A stretch of 64,000 bases of DNA from Telmatospirillum sp. (GTDB taxonomy: Bacteria > Pseudomonadota > Alphaproteobacteria > Rhodospirillales > Magnetospirillaceae). Positions 1 through 9,601 of the stretch are shown piece by piece. Location: contig JARLJB010000393.1 of NCBI GenBank assembly GCA_031291415.1, positions 41,512-105,511 on the forward strand. The letters are read 5' to 3'. A program made the position numbers and the translations under genes. Position 1 is the first letter of the stretch. Each line of letters opens with the position of its first letter. The notes beneath the pieces were generated by a model. That model made no database searches. It was not told the origin of the DNA and saw only the letters and a program-made list of their open reading frames with translations.

Positions 1-547
1 CCTGATGTCGGGTCAGGGCGCCGGCCGGCCGATGGAAATAATGCTGGGCGGCCGCTTCGGCGCCATAAAGGCCATGCCCCCATTCGATGACGTTGAGATA
101 AACCTCAAGAATGCGCCGCTTGCCCCACAGCGCCTCGATCAGCACGGTGAAGCCGGCTTCCAGTCCCTTGCGCAGGATATTTCGCCCCGGCCAGAGAAAG
201 ACATTCTTCGCTGTCTGCATTGAGATGGTGCTGGCTCCTCTGACCCGGCCGTCGTCCCGGTAGCTCTCGGCGGCCTCGTCGATTTCAATCCAGTCGAAGC
301 CATGGTGGCTGCAGAACCGCTGGTCTTCGGATGTCATGACGGCGCGCCGCAGTTCCGGAGAGATGGCCTCGATCGGCACCCAGCGCTGTTCCCAGCCCTC
401 GCCTTCCGTCATGCGCATCAGCATCAGGGGCGTTATTGGCGGCGCCACGAAACGCCCCAAGACAACCAGCACCAACGGCAGGACGCAAAAGAGGGACAAA
501 CCCCAGAGGGCGAGCTTGCGGCGGTGTGATCTGAGCCAAGTCGGCAT
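1..547 (-). CDS. mtgA: Monofunctional biosynthetic peptidoglycan transglycosylase (3' end cut by window edge)
   Basis: The minus-strand frame is open to the window edge and gives about 182 residues. It has a short cytoplasmic N-terminus, one membrane segment (about residues 10-32, [20 protein letters not shown]) and the start of a family 51 glycosyltransferase domain. Signatures seen are [18 protein letters not shown], with the Glu of SEDQRF as the expected catalytic residue, then [20 protein letters not shown] and [19 protein letters not shown]. The family polymerises lipid II into glycan strands at the inner membrane and lacks a transpeptidase domain. An in-frame ATG 18 bases upstream (565) is an alternative start. 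It lies 51 bases downstream of the MscS gene on the same strand. Confidence 0.93.
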   Translation of the reverse strand, partial: MPTWLRSHRRKLALWGLSLFCVLPLVLVVLGRFVAPPITPLMLMRMTEGEGWEQRWVPIEAISPELRRAVMTSEDQRFCSHHGFDWIEIDEAAESYRDDGRVRGASTISMQTAKNVFLWPGRNILRKGLEAGFTVLIEALWGKRRILEVYLNVIEWGHGLYGAEAAAQHYFHRPAGALTRHQ

Positions 548-598
548 GACGACAGTCTGCGGCATCGGGGCTTTCCGGGCAAGCTCAAGACGGCCGGA

Positions 599-1666
599 TC
601 ATCGTCCTTTGGGGAACAGAACGCGATCGGGTTCGGCGTTGAGCCTTGTCAGCATCTTTCTGATCAGGAGCGTCTTCATTCGCCCGGATTCCTTGGGATC
701 GACGAGGTAACGAACGTTGGCGTCGAGCCAGGCATTTTCATTGACGCGAAAGAACACGGTCGGCTCTTCGCTGACTTCGATCTGATCGATCGGTGTCTCG
801 TCCAGTACACTTCGATAGGCACGAACCCGTTCCGCCATGGTCGCGCCCATTTCTTCCCTGGCGACGGCGATCATGATTCCTGACACAAAATCCAGATCGC
901 TGTTGTAGGCAATATTGAATTTTATCTCGTCCCAAATATATGGAAATAACGGCCATGAATAATTGTAGACTGGTGTGGTGAGAACCGTCGAGTTTGGCAA
1001 TTTTATCACGCGGCCGCTTGGGTGATCCGTCGACAGATACTGTCCGCCAAACTCCCAAAGCGTGGTGTCAAAATAACTGATGTCTATGACGTCTCCCGTC
1101 GCGCTGCCGATCTTGATGCGGTCGCCGACGCGATATGGTCGGCGGGCGAGTATAAATATCCAGCCGATGAAACTGGTCATCGGCATCTGTAACGCAAAGC
1201 CGGCGATGATTGAAAAGACGCCGAGAGAAACGACGACAGTGTACCATGTTTGAGAAATGGCGGAAAGAAACACCAGGCAGATGAGAACAATAGAAATCAG
1301 CCGCACCACCAATCTTAGATTAAATAGCGTGATATTGTCATCCGGAAGTCGGCGTGTTATAAGGGAATCGGCCATATTCTGAGCGACAAGGATGAGCGTG
1401 CTGACGGGAACCGCCAATAAAAAATGGCTGATGATGGGTGCGTATTTTTCCGTTATTCCAAAAACGGCGTAACCGAAAACAAAATATATGGCGGCGATCA
1501 CCAGAGAAAACGTCAGTCCGATGATGTGCCAGTGGAGACTCTGCTTGGTGTGAGTGCGTTGTGTTCTGGCGAAGCGATTGCCATGTTCCGTCGCTTGTCC
1601 CATCGCCTTTTCGACATTGTCGGCAATTGCGGGCGATGGGGTTTGTCGTTCGTTGGAATCTGACAT
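599..1666 (-). CDS. MscS-family small-conductance mechanosensitive channel
   Basis: This 355-residue membrane protein has a charged cytoplasmic N-terminus of about 45 residues and four predicted membrane segments (about 47-70, 78-96, 118-138 and 143-165). The MscS core follows, with GWIFILARRPYRVGDRIKIG marking the beta domain after the pore helix and a soluble cytoplasmic domain to the end. MscS channels open under membrane tension to release solutes on hypo-osmotic shock. It is longer than E. coli MscS (286 residues), mostly because of the N-terminal extension and extra helix. It probably shares a transcript with the downstream mtgA, which would link turgor and wall synthesis (inference). 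Confidence 0.9.
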   Translation of the reverse strand: MSDSNERQTPSPAIADNVEKAMGQATEHGNRFARTQRTHTKQSLHWHIIGLTFSLVIAAIYFVFGYAVFGITEKYAPIISHFLLAVPVSTLILVAQNMADSLITRRLPDDNITLFNLRLVVRLISIVLICLVFLSAISQTWYTVVVSLGVFSIIAGFALQMPMTSFIGWIFILARRPYRVGDRIKIGSATGDVIDISYFDTTLWEFGGQYLSTDHPSGRVIKLPNSTVLTTPVYNYSWPLFPYIWDEIKFNIAYNSDLDFVSGIMIAVAREEMGATMAERVRAYRSVLDETPIDQIEVSEEPTVFFRVNENAWLDANVRYLVDPKESGRMKTLLIRKMLTRLNAEPDRVLFPKGR

Positions 1667-2127
1667 TGGATCTTCGATCCGGCGCCCTTTTGGCTGAACT
1701 CAAGCAGGCGCAAGTGCGTCATCGGCGATGGATGGGGGACCTGCGCGGGAGCGTCAAAGGCCCTTTGACCGCCTGAACGATAGTCGTCGTCCCAGCGGAA
1801 ACGAAGGCTCGGAAACTACCTATGCGCAACCTGCGCCGGGGGGATGCATCCCTTGCTCCGCGGGAAGAAAAGTGTACTCTCCGCGCTTGTCAAGGATCGG
1901 CTCATTTGCGCCGATACGACTTCTATCCGAATGTAACGATTATGCAAAAGCTCCGTACTGAAGACAAGCTGGGAAGAAACAAATTGTCAGTAGCACCGGC
2001 GTCCCTGCCGGTGTTCCGCCGCCAGGCGGACCCTTTCCGGCTCACGCCGGAACACCGGCAGGGACGCCGGTGCCACTGTGTTTCATCCAGGGCGGGTCGG
2101 CGCGCCACCGGTGCGGAACTCTAGAGC
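1667..2127. other. Intergenic region between divergent mscS and abrB
   Basis: This 461-base gap separates the divergent MscS and AbrB-family genes, so both promoters should lie here. Its right half holds a long inverted repeat described separately. Short open frames here have no recognisable protein character. I see no convincing promoter elements. Confidence 0.6.
1994..2072. repeat. Dispersed inverted repeat, CACCGGCGTC family, copy a
   Basis: Perfect 25-base arms (1994-2018 and 2048-2072) begin CACCGGCGTCCCTGCCGGTG and enclose a 29-base spacer. Each arm is itself partly palindromic (CACCGGC/GCCGGTG). Related copies lie near 14018-14145, 23632-23757, 42253-42345 and 60017-60231, all in intergenic DNA. 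Confidence 0.9.
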
Positions 2128-3171
2128 ATGAAAAAGCCGCGAAGAACTTGGCTCTGGCTCCTTCTGCTTGCCGCCTCGCTGGGCGTCGGATGGGTGTTGC
2201 AGCAGGCCGCGCTGCCGGCGGCTCTGATGTTGGGGCCGATGCTTTGCGCCATCGCCTTCGGAGTCTCCGGTTCCGACCTCAAGCTGCCGCGCTGGGCCTT
2301 CTTCGGCGCCCAGTCGGTGATCGGCTGCCTGGTCGCCCGCGCTTTGAGCGCCTCCATCCTGATCGAGATCGCCGACGATTGGGCGGTCATGCTGCTGATC
2401 GTCTCGACGACGGTGATGGCCGGGGCCCTCGTCGGCTGGGTCCTCGTCAAGTTCGGTGCTCTGCCGGGAACCACGGCCGCCTGGGGATCTTCGCCCGGCG
2501 CCGCCTCAGCCATGGTGGTCATGGCCGAGGAATTCGGCGCCGATCCCCGCCTGGTCGGCTTCATGCAGTATCTCCGCGTCGTCATCGTGGTGATGAGCGC
2601 CTCGCTGGCCGGCCGGCTGTTGCTTGGCCATGACGTGCCGCAGACCAGCGGGCCGGCCTTGTTCGAGGCGGCACCGCTGCTCCCCTTGGCGGAAACCTTG
2701 GCGATCGCTCTGGTCGGCGCGATGGCGGGACGCTTTCTCAGGATTCCGGCCGGCGGGATGCTGCTGCCGATGATCATCGGCGCTGTCCTGCATACCACCG
2801 GTCTGTTGGAAATCACCCTGCCGCCATGGCTTCTCGCCATCTCCTATCTGGCCCTCGGATGGTATATCGGTCTCGGTTTCACGCGGTCGATCCTGATGTA
2901 TGCGCTTCGCGCCCTGCCGCAGCTGCTGCTGTCGATTTTTCTGCTGATCGGCCTATGCGGTCTGTCGGCTTGGCTGCTGCATTGGTTTTTGCATACCGAC
3001 GGGTTGACGGCCTACCTGGCGACCAGTCCCGGCGGGCTCGATTCGGTGGCGATCATCGCCATCGGCAGCGGCGCCAACACGCCTTTCGTGCTGGCGGTGC
3101 AGACGCTGCGCCTGTTCATCGTGCTGCTGACCGGCCCGCAAATCGCCAAGCTGATTTCCAGATATGCCTAG
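2128..3171 (+). CDS. AbrB-family (AmoA-like) integral membrane protein
   Basis: This 347-residue, very hydrophobic protein is built of two similar halves of about 150-170 residues joined near residue 180, the usual layout of the AbrB membrane family. Family-type stretches include LPGTTAAWGSSPGAASAMVV in the first half and LATSPGGLDSVAIIAIGSGA in the second. About ten membrane segments are expected. The family is often misnamed 'ammonia monooxygenase'. E. coli AbrB was linked genetically to aidB control, but the transported substrate is unknown. No clear Shine-Dalgarno sequence precedes the ATG. The stop codon shares the bases CTAG (3168-3171) with the stop of the convergent kdpE. Confidence 0.85.
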   Translation: MKKPRRTWLWLLLLAASLGVGWVLQQAALPAALMLGPMLCAIAFGVSGSDLKLPRWAFFGAQSVIGCLVARALSASILIEIADDWAVMLLIVSTTVMAGALVGWVLVKFGALPGTTAAWGSSPGAASAMVVMAEEFGADPRLVGFMQYLRVVIVVMSASLAGRLLLGHDVPQTSGPALFEAAPLLPLAETLAIALVGAMAGRFLRIPAGGMLLPMIIGAVLHTTGLLEITLPPWLLAISYLALGWYIGLGFTRSILMYALRALPQLLLSIFLLIGLCGLSAWLLHWFLHTDGLTAYLATSPGGLDSVAIIAIGSGANTPFVLAVQTLRLFIVLLTGPQIAKLISRYA

Positions 3172-3851
3172 GCCCCGGTCACCAGCCGGTAGCCGACCCC
3201 GGCCTCCGTCAGAATGATGCGTGGTGCGGCCGGGTCGACTTCCAGTTTCTGGCGCAGTTGGTTGACATAGACCCTGAGATAGGCGGTGTCCTCGACATGC
3301 GCCGGTCCCCAGACCGATTTTAGAATCTGCTTGTGGGTCAGCACATGGTCCGGGCTGGTCGCCAGAAATTGCAGCAGTTCATATTCGCGTTTCGACAGAT
3401 GCAGTTCCTGGCCGTCGCGGGTCAGCACGTGGCGGGCGAAATCGAGAGTGAGCGTGCCGATGGTCAGGACGCCCTGGCTCTCCGGAGCTTCGCTTTTCTG
3501 GCGCAGGGCGGCGCGGACGCGGGCCATCAGTTCGGCGATGCCGAAAGGCTTGACGACATAGTCGTCGGCGCCACGGTCCAACGCCTCGACCTTGTCGACC
3601 TCCTGGGCCCGCACCGAAAGCACGATGATCGGCACCTTGCTGGTTTCACGGATGGCGCTGATGGTTTCCTGGCCGTCCATGTCGGGCAGCCCGAGGTCGA
3701 GGATGACAAGATCGATCTTGCGCGTGCGGGCCTGTTCAGCGCCTTCATCGGCCGTTTGCGCCTCGATCACCTCATGGCCGTTCGCCCCCAGGCTGATTCG
3801 CAAGAACTTGCGAATCTGCGGTTCGTCGTCGACGACTAGGATGCGTGCCAT
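3168..3851 (-). CDS. kdpE: KdpE, OmpR-family response regulator of kdp
   Basis: This 227-residue regulator has an N-terminal receiver domain with the acidic pocket DDE at residues 8-10, the phospho-acceptor Asp52 in VILDLGLPDMDG and the conserved Lys in DDYVVKPFG. A C-terminal winged-helix domain follows, with SKREYELLQFL and GVGYRLV near the end. A longer frame reaches 3938, but its extra 29 residues would overlap kdpD and do not resemble a receiver domain, so I start at MARILVV. Phosphorylated by KdpD, it activates kdp transcription. It is the last gene of the operon, 22 bases after kdpD, and converges on abrB. Confidence 0.95.
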   Translation of the reverse strand: MARILVVDDEPQIRKFLRISLGANGHEVIEAQTADEGAEQARTRKIDLVILDLGLPDMDGQETISAIRETSKVPIIVLSVRAQEVDKVEALDRGADDYVVKPFGIAELMARVRAALRQKSEAPESQGVLTIGTLTLDFARHVLTRDGQELHLSKREYELLQFLATSPDHVLTHKQILKSVWGPAHVEDTAYLRVYVNQLRQKLEVDPAAPRIILTEAGVGYRLVTGA

Positions 3852-3873
3852 GGTTTCCCCACGTTCATCGCGC

Positions 3874-6579
3874 TCAGGCCCCCGTTGTCTCGCCGCCGTC
3901 GAGTTTCGGCGGTTCGCCGAGCGGCAGGTGAATGACAATGCAGGTTCCGGCGCCGTTCAATCCGGGTTCGGCCTTTATCGTACCACCATGCGCCTCGACG
4001 ATGCCCCGGCAAATGGCCAGACCTAATCCAGTGCCGGCGGTCTGGCTGTCGGTGGCCTCGACGCGGTAGAACATGTCGAACACTTTTTCGCGGTCGGCTT
4101 CCGGGATTCCGGCTCCCTGGTCGCAGACCTCGATCAGCGCCATGTCCTTGCCGGGACGGGCCCAGACGGTGACCAGACTGCCGGGCGGCGAGTATTTGCA
4201 GGCGTTGTCGATCACATTGAAGAACACCTGTTCCATCAGCACCGAATCGAGACAAAGCAGCGGCAGGCCTGGGTCGATGTCGATCTTGACCTGCCGCCCG
4301 CGTAGCAGCTTTCCCGAACGTTCGACGGCGGCACGGACGATGTCGGCGAGATCGGCCCAATCGGCATTGGGCTTCAGGGCCCCCGATCCCAACTTGGTCA
4401 TGTCTAGCAGGTTTTGCACGAAGCGGTTGAGACGTTCGGCCTCGTCCTGAATGGTGGTCGCCAGTTCGCGGCTGTCTTTCGCGTCGATGTCCTCGCCATA
4501 GTTGATCAGGCTCGAGGCGGCGCCGAGGATGGAGACCAGAGGCGTGCGCAGGTCATGCGACAATGACGACAGCAAGGCCGAGCGCAGCCGGTCGGTTTCA
4601 GTGGCCAACCGTGCCGCCTCGACATCGGCGACGAGCGTCGTGCGTTCGATGGCGACTGCCGCCTGGTCGGCGAGGGCCTCGAGAAGGCGGGTGTCCTCGG
4701 GGGCGAGAAATTCCTGTCCGGCCATCTGAATGCCCAGCACGCCGACCGGGCCGCGAGCCGTCTTCAGCGGCAGGAACAGCCAGTCGGCGGCCGGCAGCGT
4801 GGTCGAACCGCGGCCGGCCGGCCGGCCGTTGGCCCAGGTCCAGTCGGCGGCGGCGGAATCCTTGTCGCTGATCTCGTCCTCGGGCGGATAACCGGCGGCC
4901 AGGGTCAGCCGCTGGTCCTCCGGTAGCAGGACCAGCGATTTGCCGCGGATGGTGGCGGCGACATGGTGGACCACCGCCCACAGCACGTCGTCCTGCGTGG
5001 CCCCCGCGGCGATCTTGCGGCTGAATTCGTAAAGATTGGCGGTTCGTCTGGCGCTGGTCTTGCTGGCGTCGACCTGCAGTTGAACGCGACTGGCCAGATT
5101 GCTGACGATGATGGCGGCGATCAGAAAGAAGACGATGGTGAGGATGTTCTGGGAATCGGAAATGGCGAAGGAGAAGCGCGGTTCGGTGAAGAAGAAGTTG
5201 AAGGATAGAAAGCTGGCGACCGAGGCGAAGATCGCCGGACCGCGGCCCAGCTTCATGGCGATCAGCATGACGGCTACCAGGAAGGTCACCGAGATGTTGG
5301 GCAGCGGCAGCCAGAGATCGATTATGAAGCCCAGTCCGGTGGCGGTCGCCACGCCGGCTGCGGCAATCAGATAGCCGAGCCAGTCGCGGGCAGGAACCGG
5401 CGGGCGGGTTTCGAAGGTCCGATGCTGCTTCTCGGTATCGTCGCCGCCGACCAGCAGGACATCGAAGGCGTCGCTTTGGGCCAGAATGCGGCCGGTGACC
5501 GACATGCCACTGAACAGGCGCCGCCAGGGTTTGTGGCGCTGGCGCCCGACGACGATCTGGCTGGCATTGCGGTCAAGCGCGAAGGCGACAACTTCGGCGG
5601 CGACGTCCTCGCCCTGCAAGGTGACCGTTTCGGCTCCCAGTTGCTCGGCCAACCGCAGCGTCTGGGCGATGCGGTCCTTCTGCTGTTCCGGCAGGTCGAT
5701 ATGGTGGGAGGTTTCGACATAGACGGCGACCCAGGGCGCCGAGCGGCGTTCGGCCACCCGTTTGGCGGTTCGTACCAGCCGGGCCGACGCGGTGTCGTCG
5801 CCGACGCAGACAATGATCCGTTCGCGGGTCGGCCAGGGACCGGAAACGGCGTGGGCCCGTCGATAGTTCAGCATCTGGGCGTCGACCCGTTCGGCGGCGT
5901 GACGCAGAGCCATTTCGCGCAGCGCCGTCAGATTGCCGGCCGAAAAGAAATTGCTGACGGCGCGTCTGGCCTGTTCCGGGACATAGACCTTGCCCTCGGC
6001 CAGGCGCTTCAGCAGGTCCTCCGGCGGCAGGTCGATCAGCTCGATTTCGTCGGCGGTGGCCAGAACGCTGTCCGGCAAGGTTTCCCGCACCTTGATGCCG
6101 GCAATGCGTTCGACCACATCGTTCAGGCTTTCCAGATGCTGGATATTGAGCGTCGAATAGACGTCGACGCCGGCCACCAACAGGTCTTCGACGTCCTGGT
6201 AACGTTTGATGTGGCGGCAGCCCGGGACATTGGTATGCGCCAACTCGTCGACCAGAACGATCTTCGGGTTGCGGGCAAGGATCGCTTCCAGGTCCATTTC
6301 CTGGAACAGCCGGCCGCGATATTCCATCGTTTTGGCCGGCAGAGCGGTCAATCCCTGGACCAGACGCTCGGTCTCGCGCCGGCCGTGGGTCTCCACCACG
6401 CCGATGACCACATCGATGCCTTCCTTGCGCCGCTCCTGCGCGGCTTCCAGCATCGCATAGGTCTTGCCGACGCCCGGGGCGGCGCCCAGGAAGATCTTCA
6501 GGTGTCCCCGCGTTTCCTTTTGCGCTTCCGCCAGCAGGGCGTCGGGAGACGGTCGGTTGTCGCGGTCGTTTTCTGCCAT
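3874..6579 (-). CDS. kdpD: KdpD, turgor/K+-sensing sensor histidine kinase
   Basis: The full-length kinase has 901 residues. The N-terminal KdpD domain has a Walker A motif GAAPGVGKT (32-40) and GVVETHGRRETERL. A universal-stress-like domain follows, ending near GRQRHKPWRRLFSG. Next come a four-helix membrane block (about 400-500), a GAF-like region, a HisKA domain with the phospho-acceptor His675 in SLSHDLRTPL, and an ATPase domain (NVIDNACKYSP, GTGLGLAICR). It senses low K+ and ionic stress, possibly also c-di-AMP or nucleotides through the N-terminal domains in other species, and phosphorylates KdpE. It is separated from kdpC by 277 bases that contain a mobile-looking palindrome, unlike most kdp operons. 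Confidence 0.96.
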   Translation of the reverse strand: MAENDRDNRPSPDALLAEAQKETRGHLKIFLGAAPGVGKTYAMLEAAQERRKEGIDVVIGVVETHGRRETERLVQGLTALPAKTMEYRGRLFQEMDLEAILARNPKIVLVDELAHTNVPGCRHIKRYQDVEDLLVAGVDVYSTLNIQHLESLNDVVERIAGIKVRETLPDSVLATADEIELIDLPPEDLLKRLAEGKVYVPEQARRAVSNFFSAGNLTALREMALRHAAERVDAQMLNYRRAHAVSGPWPTRERIIVCVGDDTASARLVRTAKRVAERRSAPWVAVYVETSHHIDLPEQQKDRIAQTLRLAEQLGAETVTLQGEDVAAEVVAFALDRNASQIVVGRQRHKPWRRLFSGMSVTGRILAQSDAFDVLLVGGDDTEKQHRTFETRPPVPARDWLGYLIAAAGVATATGLGFIIDLWLPLPNISVTFLVAVMLIAMKLGRGPAIFASVASFLSFNFFFTEPRFSFAISDSQNILTIVFFLIAAIIVSNLASRVQLQVDASKTSARRTANLYEFSRKIAAGATQDDVLWAVVHHVAATIRGKSLVLLPEDQRLTLAAGYPPEDEISDKDSAAADWTWANGRPAGRGSTTLPAADWLFLPLKTARGPVGVLGIQMAGQEFLAPEDTRLLEALADQAAVAIERTTLVADVEAARLATETDRLRSALLSSLSHDLRTPLVSILGAASSLINYGEDIDAKDSRELATTIQDEAERLNRFVQNLLDMTKLGSGALKPNADWADLADIVRAAVERSGKLLRGRQVKIDIDPGLPLLCLDSVLMEQVFFNVIDNACKYSPPGSLVTVWARPGKDMALIEVCDQGAGIPEADREKVFDMFYRVEATDSQTAGTGLGLAICRGIVEAHGGTIKAEPGLNGAGTCIVIHLPLGEPPKLDGGETTGA

Positions 6580-6674
6580 CAGGAGGTAATCGTATCCTGG
6601 CGTGACCCTGTGCTCAATGCTGGCAAAGACATGGAAATGATTTTGCTCCTTTCAATTTTCCCATCACATTTCCC

Positions 6675-6830
6675 CGTCATTCCCGCGCAAGCGGGAATCC
6701 ATGCCGCGGCAGAAACGATCCCGGGTTGCAGAGTCATCGTTTTTTCCGACCATGGATCCCCACTTGCGCGGGGATGACGGCTACAAAAATATCCGCGGGC
6801 GAACCTTTGACGTAACTGACGACACGCTCC
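6675..6830. repeat. Family-1 palindromic element (CGTCATTCCCGC) within the kdp operon
   Basis: Two palindromic units in opposite orientation, CGTCATTCCCGC/GCGGGAAT (6675-6703) and GGATCCCC/GGGGATGACGG (6750-6780), flank a spacer of about 47 bases. A tail ends in GTAACTGACGACACGCTCC (6812-6830). Spacer and tail match the copy at 49.9-50.1 kb, so this is a defined element and not a chance hairpin. It lies between kdpC and kdpD. Confidence 0.85.
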
Positions 6831-6856
6831 AACGGTGGCGTGGGGTGGCCGATGCC

Positions 6857-7471
6857 CTATTGTTTGGCGGCTCCCTGGTCGAGCGCCAGATTGAGGGCCA
6901 GCACGTTGACATGAGACTCGCCCAGGACGCCGAAGGTTCTCCCCTCGGTGTGCTGCGCGACCAGGCGCTTCAGGTCCGCTTCCGACATCCCGCGGGCGGC
7001 AGCGACGCGGGGAAGCTGATATTCGGCGGCGGCCGGCGAGATATCCGGGTCGAGGCCGCTGCCCGAGGCGGTCACCAGATCGACCGGCAGGGCGATCCGC
7101 GCATTGGGATTTTCGGCCTTGAGGGCGGCAATCCTGTCGGCGACGTCCTGCGCCAGACTCTTCGCCGACGGCGCGGCGTTGGAGGCGCCGGAATTGGCCG
7201 CGTTATAGGGGGCCGGGATCTGCTTGGTGGCGTCGGCCGGATCGGTGTCGGTGGTGGCCGACGGGCGCGGGTGGAAATAGGTCGGACCGGTGAAGGTCTG
7301 GCCGATCAGTGTCGAACCGACCACCTGTCCGTTCCGTTCCACCAGGCTGCCATGCGCCTGCGTGGGGAACAGCGCCTCGGCGACGCCGGTCATCGCCAGG
7401 GGATAGGCAAGACCGCCGAGCACGGTCAGCATCAAGGTGGCGAGAATGGATTGCTTCAACTGTTTCAACAT
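6857..7471 (-). CDS. kdpC: KdpC, chaperone-like subunit of the K+-transporting ATPase
   Basis: This 204-residue subunit has one N-terminal membrane helix (about 9-31, ATLMLTVLGGLAYPLAMTGV) and a periplasmic domain with the family blocks SLVERNGQVVGSTLIGQ, YFHPRPSA and, near the end, LVAQHTEGR and VNVLALNLALD. A longer open frame runs upstream to 7999 but is an antisense-like extension inside kdpB. The ATG at 7471 follows kdpB by 23 bases. KdpC holds the KdpFABC complex together and raises its affinity for ATP. Confidence 0.95.
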   Translation of the reverse strand: MLKQLKQSILATLMLTVLGGLAYPLAMTGVAEALFPTQAHGSLVERNGQVVGSTLIGQTFTGPTYFHPRPSATTDTDPADATKQIPAPYNAANSGASNAAPSAKSLAQDVADRIAALKAENPNARIALPVDLVTASGSGLDPDISPAAAEYQLPRVAAARGMSEADLKRLVAQHTEGRTFGVLGESHVNVLALNLALDQGAAKQ

Positions 7472-7494
7472 GATGTCGTTCTCCGGAGACGCCT

Positions 7495-9591
7495 CTACGC
7501 CAGGCCCAGCATGGCGACGATCAGATCGATGGCCTTGATGCCGATGAAGGGAACCACCAACCCGCCCAGTCCGTAGATGAACAGGTTGCGGCGCAGCAGT
7601 TGTTCGGCACCCGCCGGCTTGTAGGTGACGCCTTTCAGGGCCAAGGGGATCAGCCCGATGATGATCAGCGCATTGAAGATGATGGCCGACAGGATGGCGC
7701 TTTGCGGACTGGCCAGATGCATGACGTTGAGCGTCTGCAGCTGCGGATAGGCGGCGATGAACAGCGCCGGGATGATGGCGAAATATTTCGCCACGTCGTT
7801 GGCGATCGAGAAGGTGGTGAGCGACCCGCGGCTCATCAGCAACTGTTTGCCGATCATGACGATTTCGATGAGCTTGGTCGGGTCGCTTTCCAGGTCGACC
7901 ATGTTGCCGGCCTCGCGGGCCGCCTGGGTGCCGGTGTTCATCGCCACGCCGACATCGGCCTGCGCCAGCGCCGGGGCGTCGTTGGACCCGTCGCCGCACA
8001 TGGCGACCAGATGACCCTTGGCCTGTTCCTCGCGGATCAGCGACAGTTTTTTTTCCGGCGTCGCTTCGGCCAGGAAGTCGTCGACGCCGGCCTCGGCGGC
8101 AATGGCGGCGGCGGTCAGTGGATTGTCGCCGGTGACCATCACCGTGCGGATACCCATCTTACGAAGCGTCTGGAAGCGGTCGCGGATGCCCGGCTTGACG
8201 ATGTCCTTGAGATAGATGGCGCCCAGGAGACGGCCGTTCTTGCCGACCACCAGCGGTGTGCCGCCGGCTTTGCCGATGCGTTCGATGGCCTGGGAAAGAT
8301 CGCGCGGCACGGCGGTGATCGTTCCGCCGCTTTGCTGTGCGGCCCAGTCGGCCGACCAGCGGATGACCGCGTCCGGGGCTCCCTTCTGGATTTCCTCCTG
8401 ACCCCGGCCACTCTTCGAGGCAAAGGTGACGCCGCTCATCCGGGTGTGGGCGGAGAAGGCGGAGAAGGTCATCTGCGCTTGCGTTCCGTCGAGATCCTGG
8501 AAGCCGAAACGGCTTTTCGCCAGGGCGACGATCGATTTGCCTTCCGGCGTGTCGTCGGAGAGCGAAGCGAGAAAGGCCGCTTCGGCAAGTTCCCGCTCGT
8601 TGACGTCGGCCAGCGGAATGAATTCGCTGGCCTGCCGGTTGCCAAGCGTGATGGTGCCGGTCTTGTCAAGCAGCAGGACGTCGATATCGCCGGCCGCTTC
8701 GACGGCACGGCCGGACTTGGCGATGACGTTGAATTTGACCAGCCTGTCCATGCCGGCGATGCCGATGGCTGACAGCAGTCCGCCGATGGTGGTGGGGATC
8801 AGGGTGACCAGCAAGGCGATCAGGAAGACCACCGGCAGGGCGGCGCCGGAATAGATGGCGAAGGCCGGCAGGCTGACGCAGACGATCAGGAAGATCAGGG
8901 TCAGGCCGACCAGCAGAATGGTCAGGGCGATTTCGTTGGGCGTCTTCTGGCGTTTTGCTCCTTCGACCAGGGCGATCATGCGGTCGAGGAAGGATTCGCC
9001 GGGATCGGCGGTGATCCGCACGACGATGCGGTCGGAGGCCACTCGCGTGCCGCCGGTGACCGCCGAGCGGTCGCCGCCGCTTTCGCGGATGACCGGCGCC
9101 GATTCGCCGGTGATCGCCGATTCGTCGACGGTGGCGATGCCGAAGACGACGTCGCCGTCGCCGGGGATGATGTCGCCGCTTTCGACGAGGACCAGATCGC
9201 CGGCCCGCAAGGCGGCGGCGCCGACCGGCTGCCACTCCTTGGCGTCGATGCTGGCCAATTTCTTGGCCTGGGTGTCGGTCTTGGTCTTGCGCAAGCTGTC
9301 GGCCTGGGCTTTACCGCGGCCTTCGGCCACCGCTTCGGCGAAGTTGGCGAACAGGACGGTGAACCACAGCCAGGCGGCGATCTGGCCGACCACCGCGACA
9401 TTTTCGGTGATGCCGAGCGCGATGTCGCGGATGAACAGGATGGAGGACAACAGGGCGACAATTCCGGTGGTGAACATCACCGGGTTTTTGATCAGATCCC
9501 GTGGGTCGAGCTTGCGGAAGGATGCCAGGACGGCTTCGGTGGCGATGGCGGGATCGAACAATGAAATCGCATTAGGGCGATGGATGCTCAT
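7495..9591 (-). CDS. kdpB: KdpB, P-type ATPase catalytic subunit
   Basis: The full-length subunit has 698 residues. Seen in order are N-terminal membrane helices, the actuator domain with TGES (161-164), the K+-site helix ([18 protein letters not shown], about 260-277), the phosphorylation motif DKTGTIT with Asp309, the nucleotide domain, and [18 protein letters not shown] and [16 protein letters not shown] in the P domain. The Ser of TGES, whose phosphorylation inhibits the E. coli pump at high K+, is present as Ser164. KdpB hydrolyses ATP and passes K+ received from KdpA. It lies 10 bases after kdpA. Confidence 0.97.
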   Translation of the reverse strand: MSIHRPNAISLFDPAIATEAVLASFRKLDPRDLIKNPVMFTTGIVALLSSILFIRDIALGITENVAVVGQIAAWLWFTVLFANFAEAVAEGRGKAQADSLRKTKTDTQAKKLASIDAKEWQPVGAAALRAGDLVLVESGDIIPGDGDVVFGIATVDESAITGESAPVIRESGGDRSAVTGGTRVASDRIVVRITADPGESFLDRMIALVEGAKRQKTPNEIALTILLVGLTLIFLIVCVSLPAFAIYSGAALPVVFLIALLVTLIPTTIGGLLSAIGIAGMDRLVKFNVIAKSGRAVEAAGDIDVLLLDKTGTITLGNRQASEFIPLADVNERELAEAAFLASLSDDTPEGKSIVALAKSRFGFQDLDGTQAQMTFSAFSAHTRMSGVTFASKSGRGQEEIQKGAPDAVIRWSADWAAQQSGGTITAVPRDLSQAIERIGKAGGTPLVVGKNGRLLGAIYLKDIVKPGIRDRFQTLRKMGIRTVMVTGDNPLTAAAIAAEAGVDDFLAEATPEKKLSLIREEQAKGHLVAMCGDGSNDAPALAQADVGVAMNTGTQAAREAGNMVDLESDPTKLIEIVMIGKQLLMSRGSLTTFSIANDVAKYFAIIPALFIAAYPQLQTLNVMHLASPQSAILSAIIFNALIIIGLIPLALKGVTYKPAGAEQLLRRNLFIYGLGGLVVPFIGIKAIDLIVAMLGLA

Positions 9592-9601
9592 GGGTACACC
9601 T

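Noticed and set aside
5422..6777. A 451-codon plus-strand frame opposite kdpD
   Set aside because: It is antisense to the conserved N-terminal half of KdpD and has no family features.
6857..7999. Extension of kdpC to a 380-residue protein
   Set aside because: The extra upstream part lies inside kdpB in another frame. The ATG at 7471 gives a standard KdpC with its membrane helix at the N-terminus.
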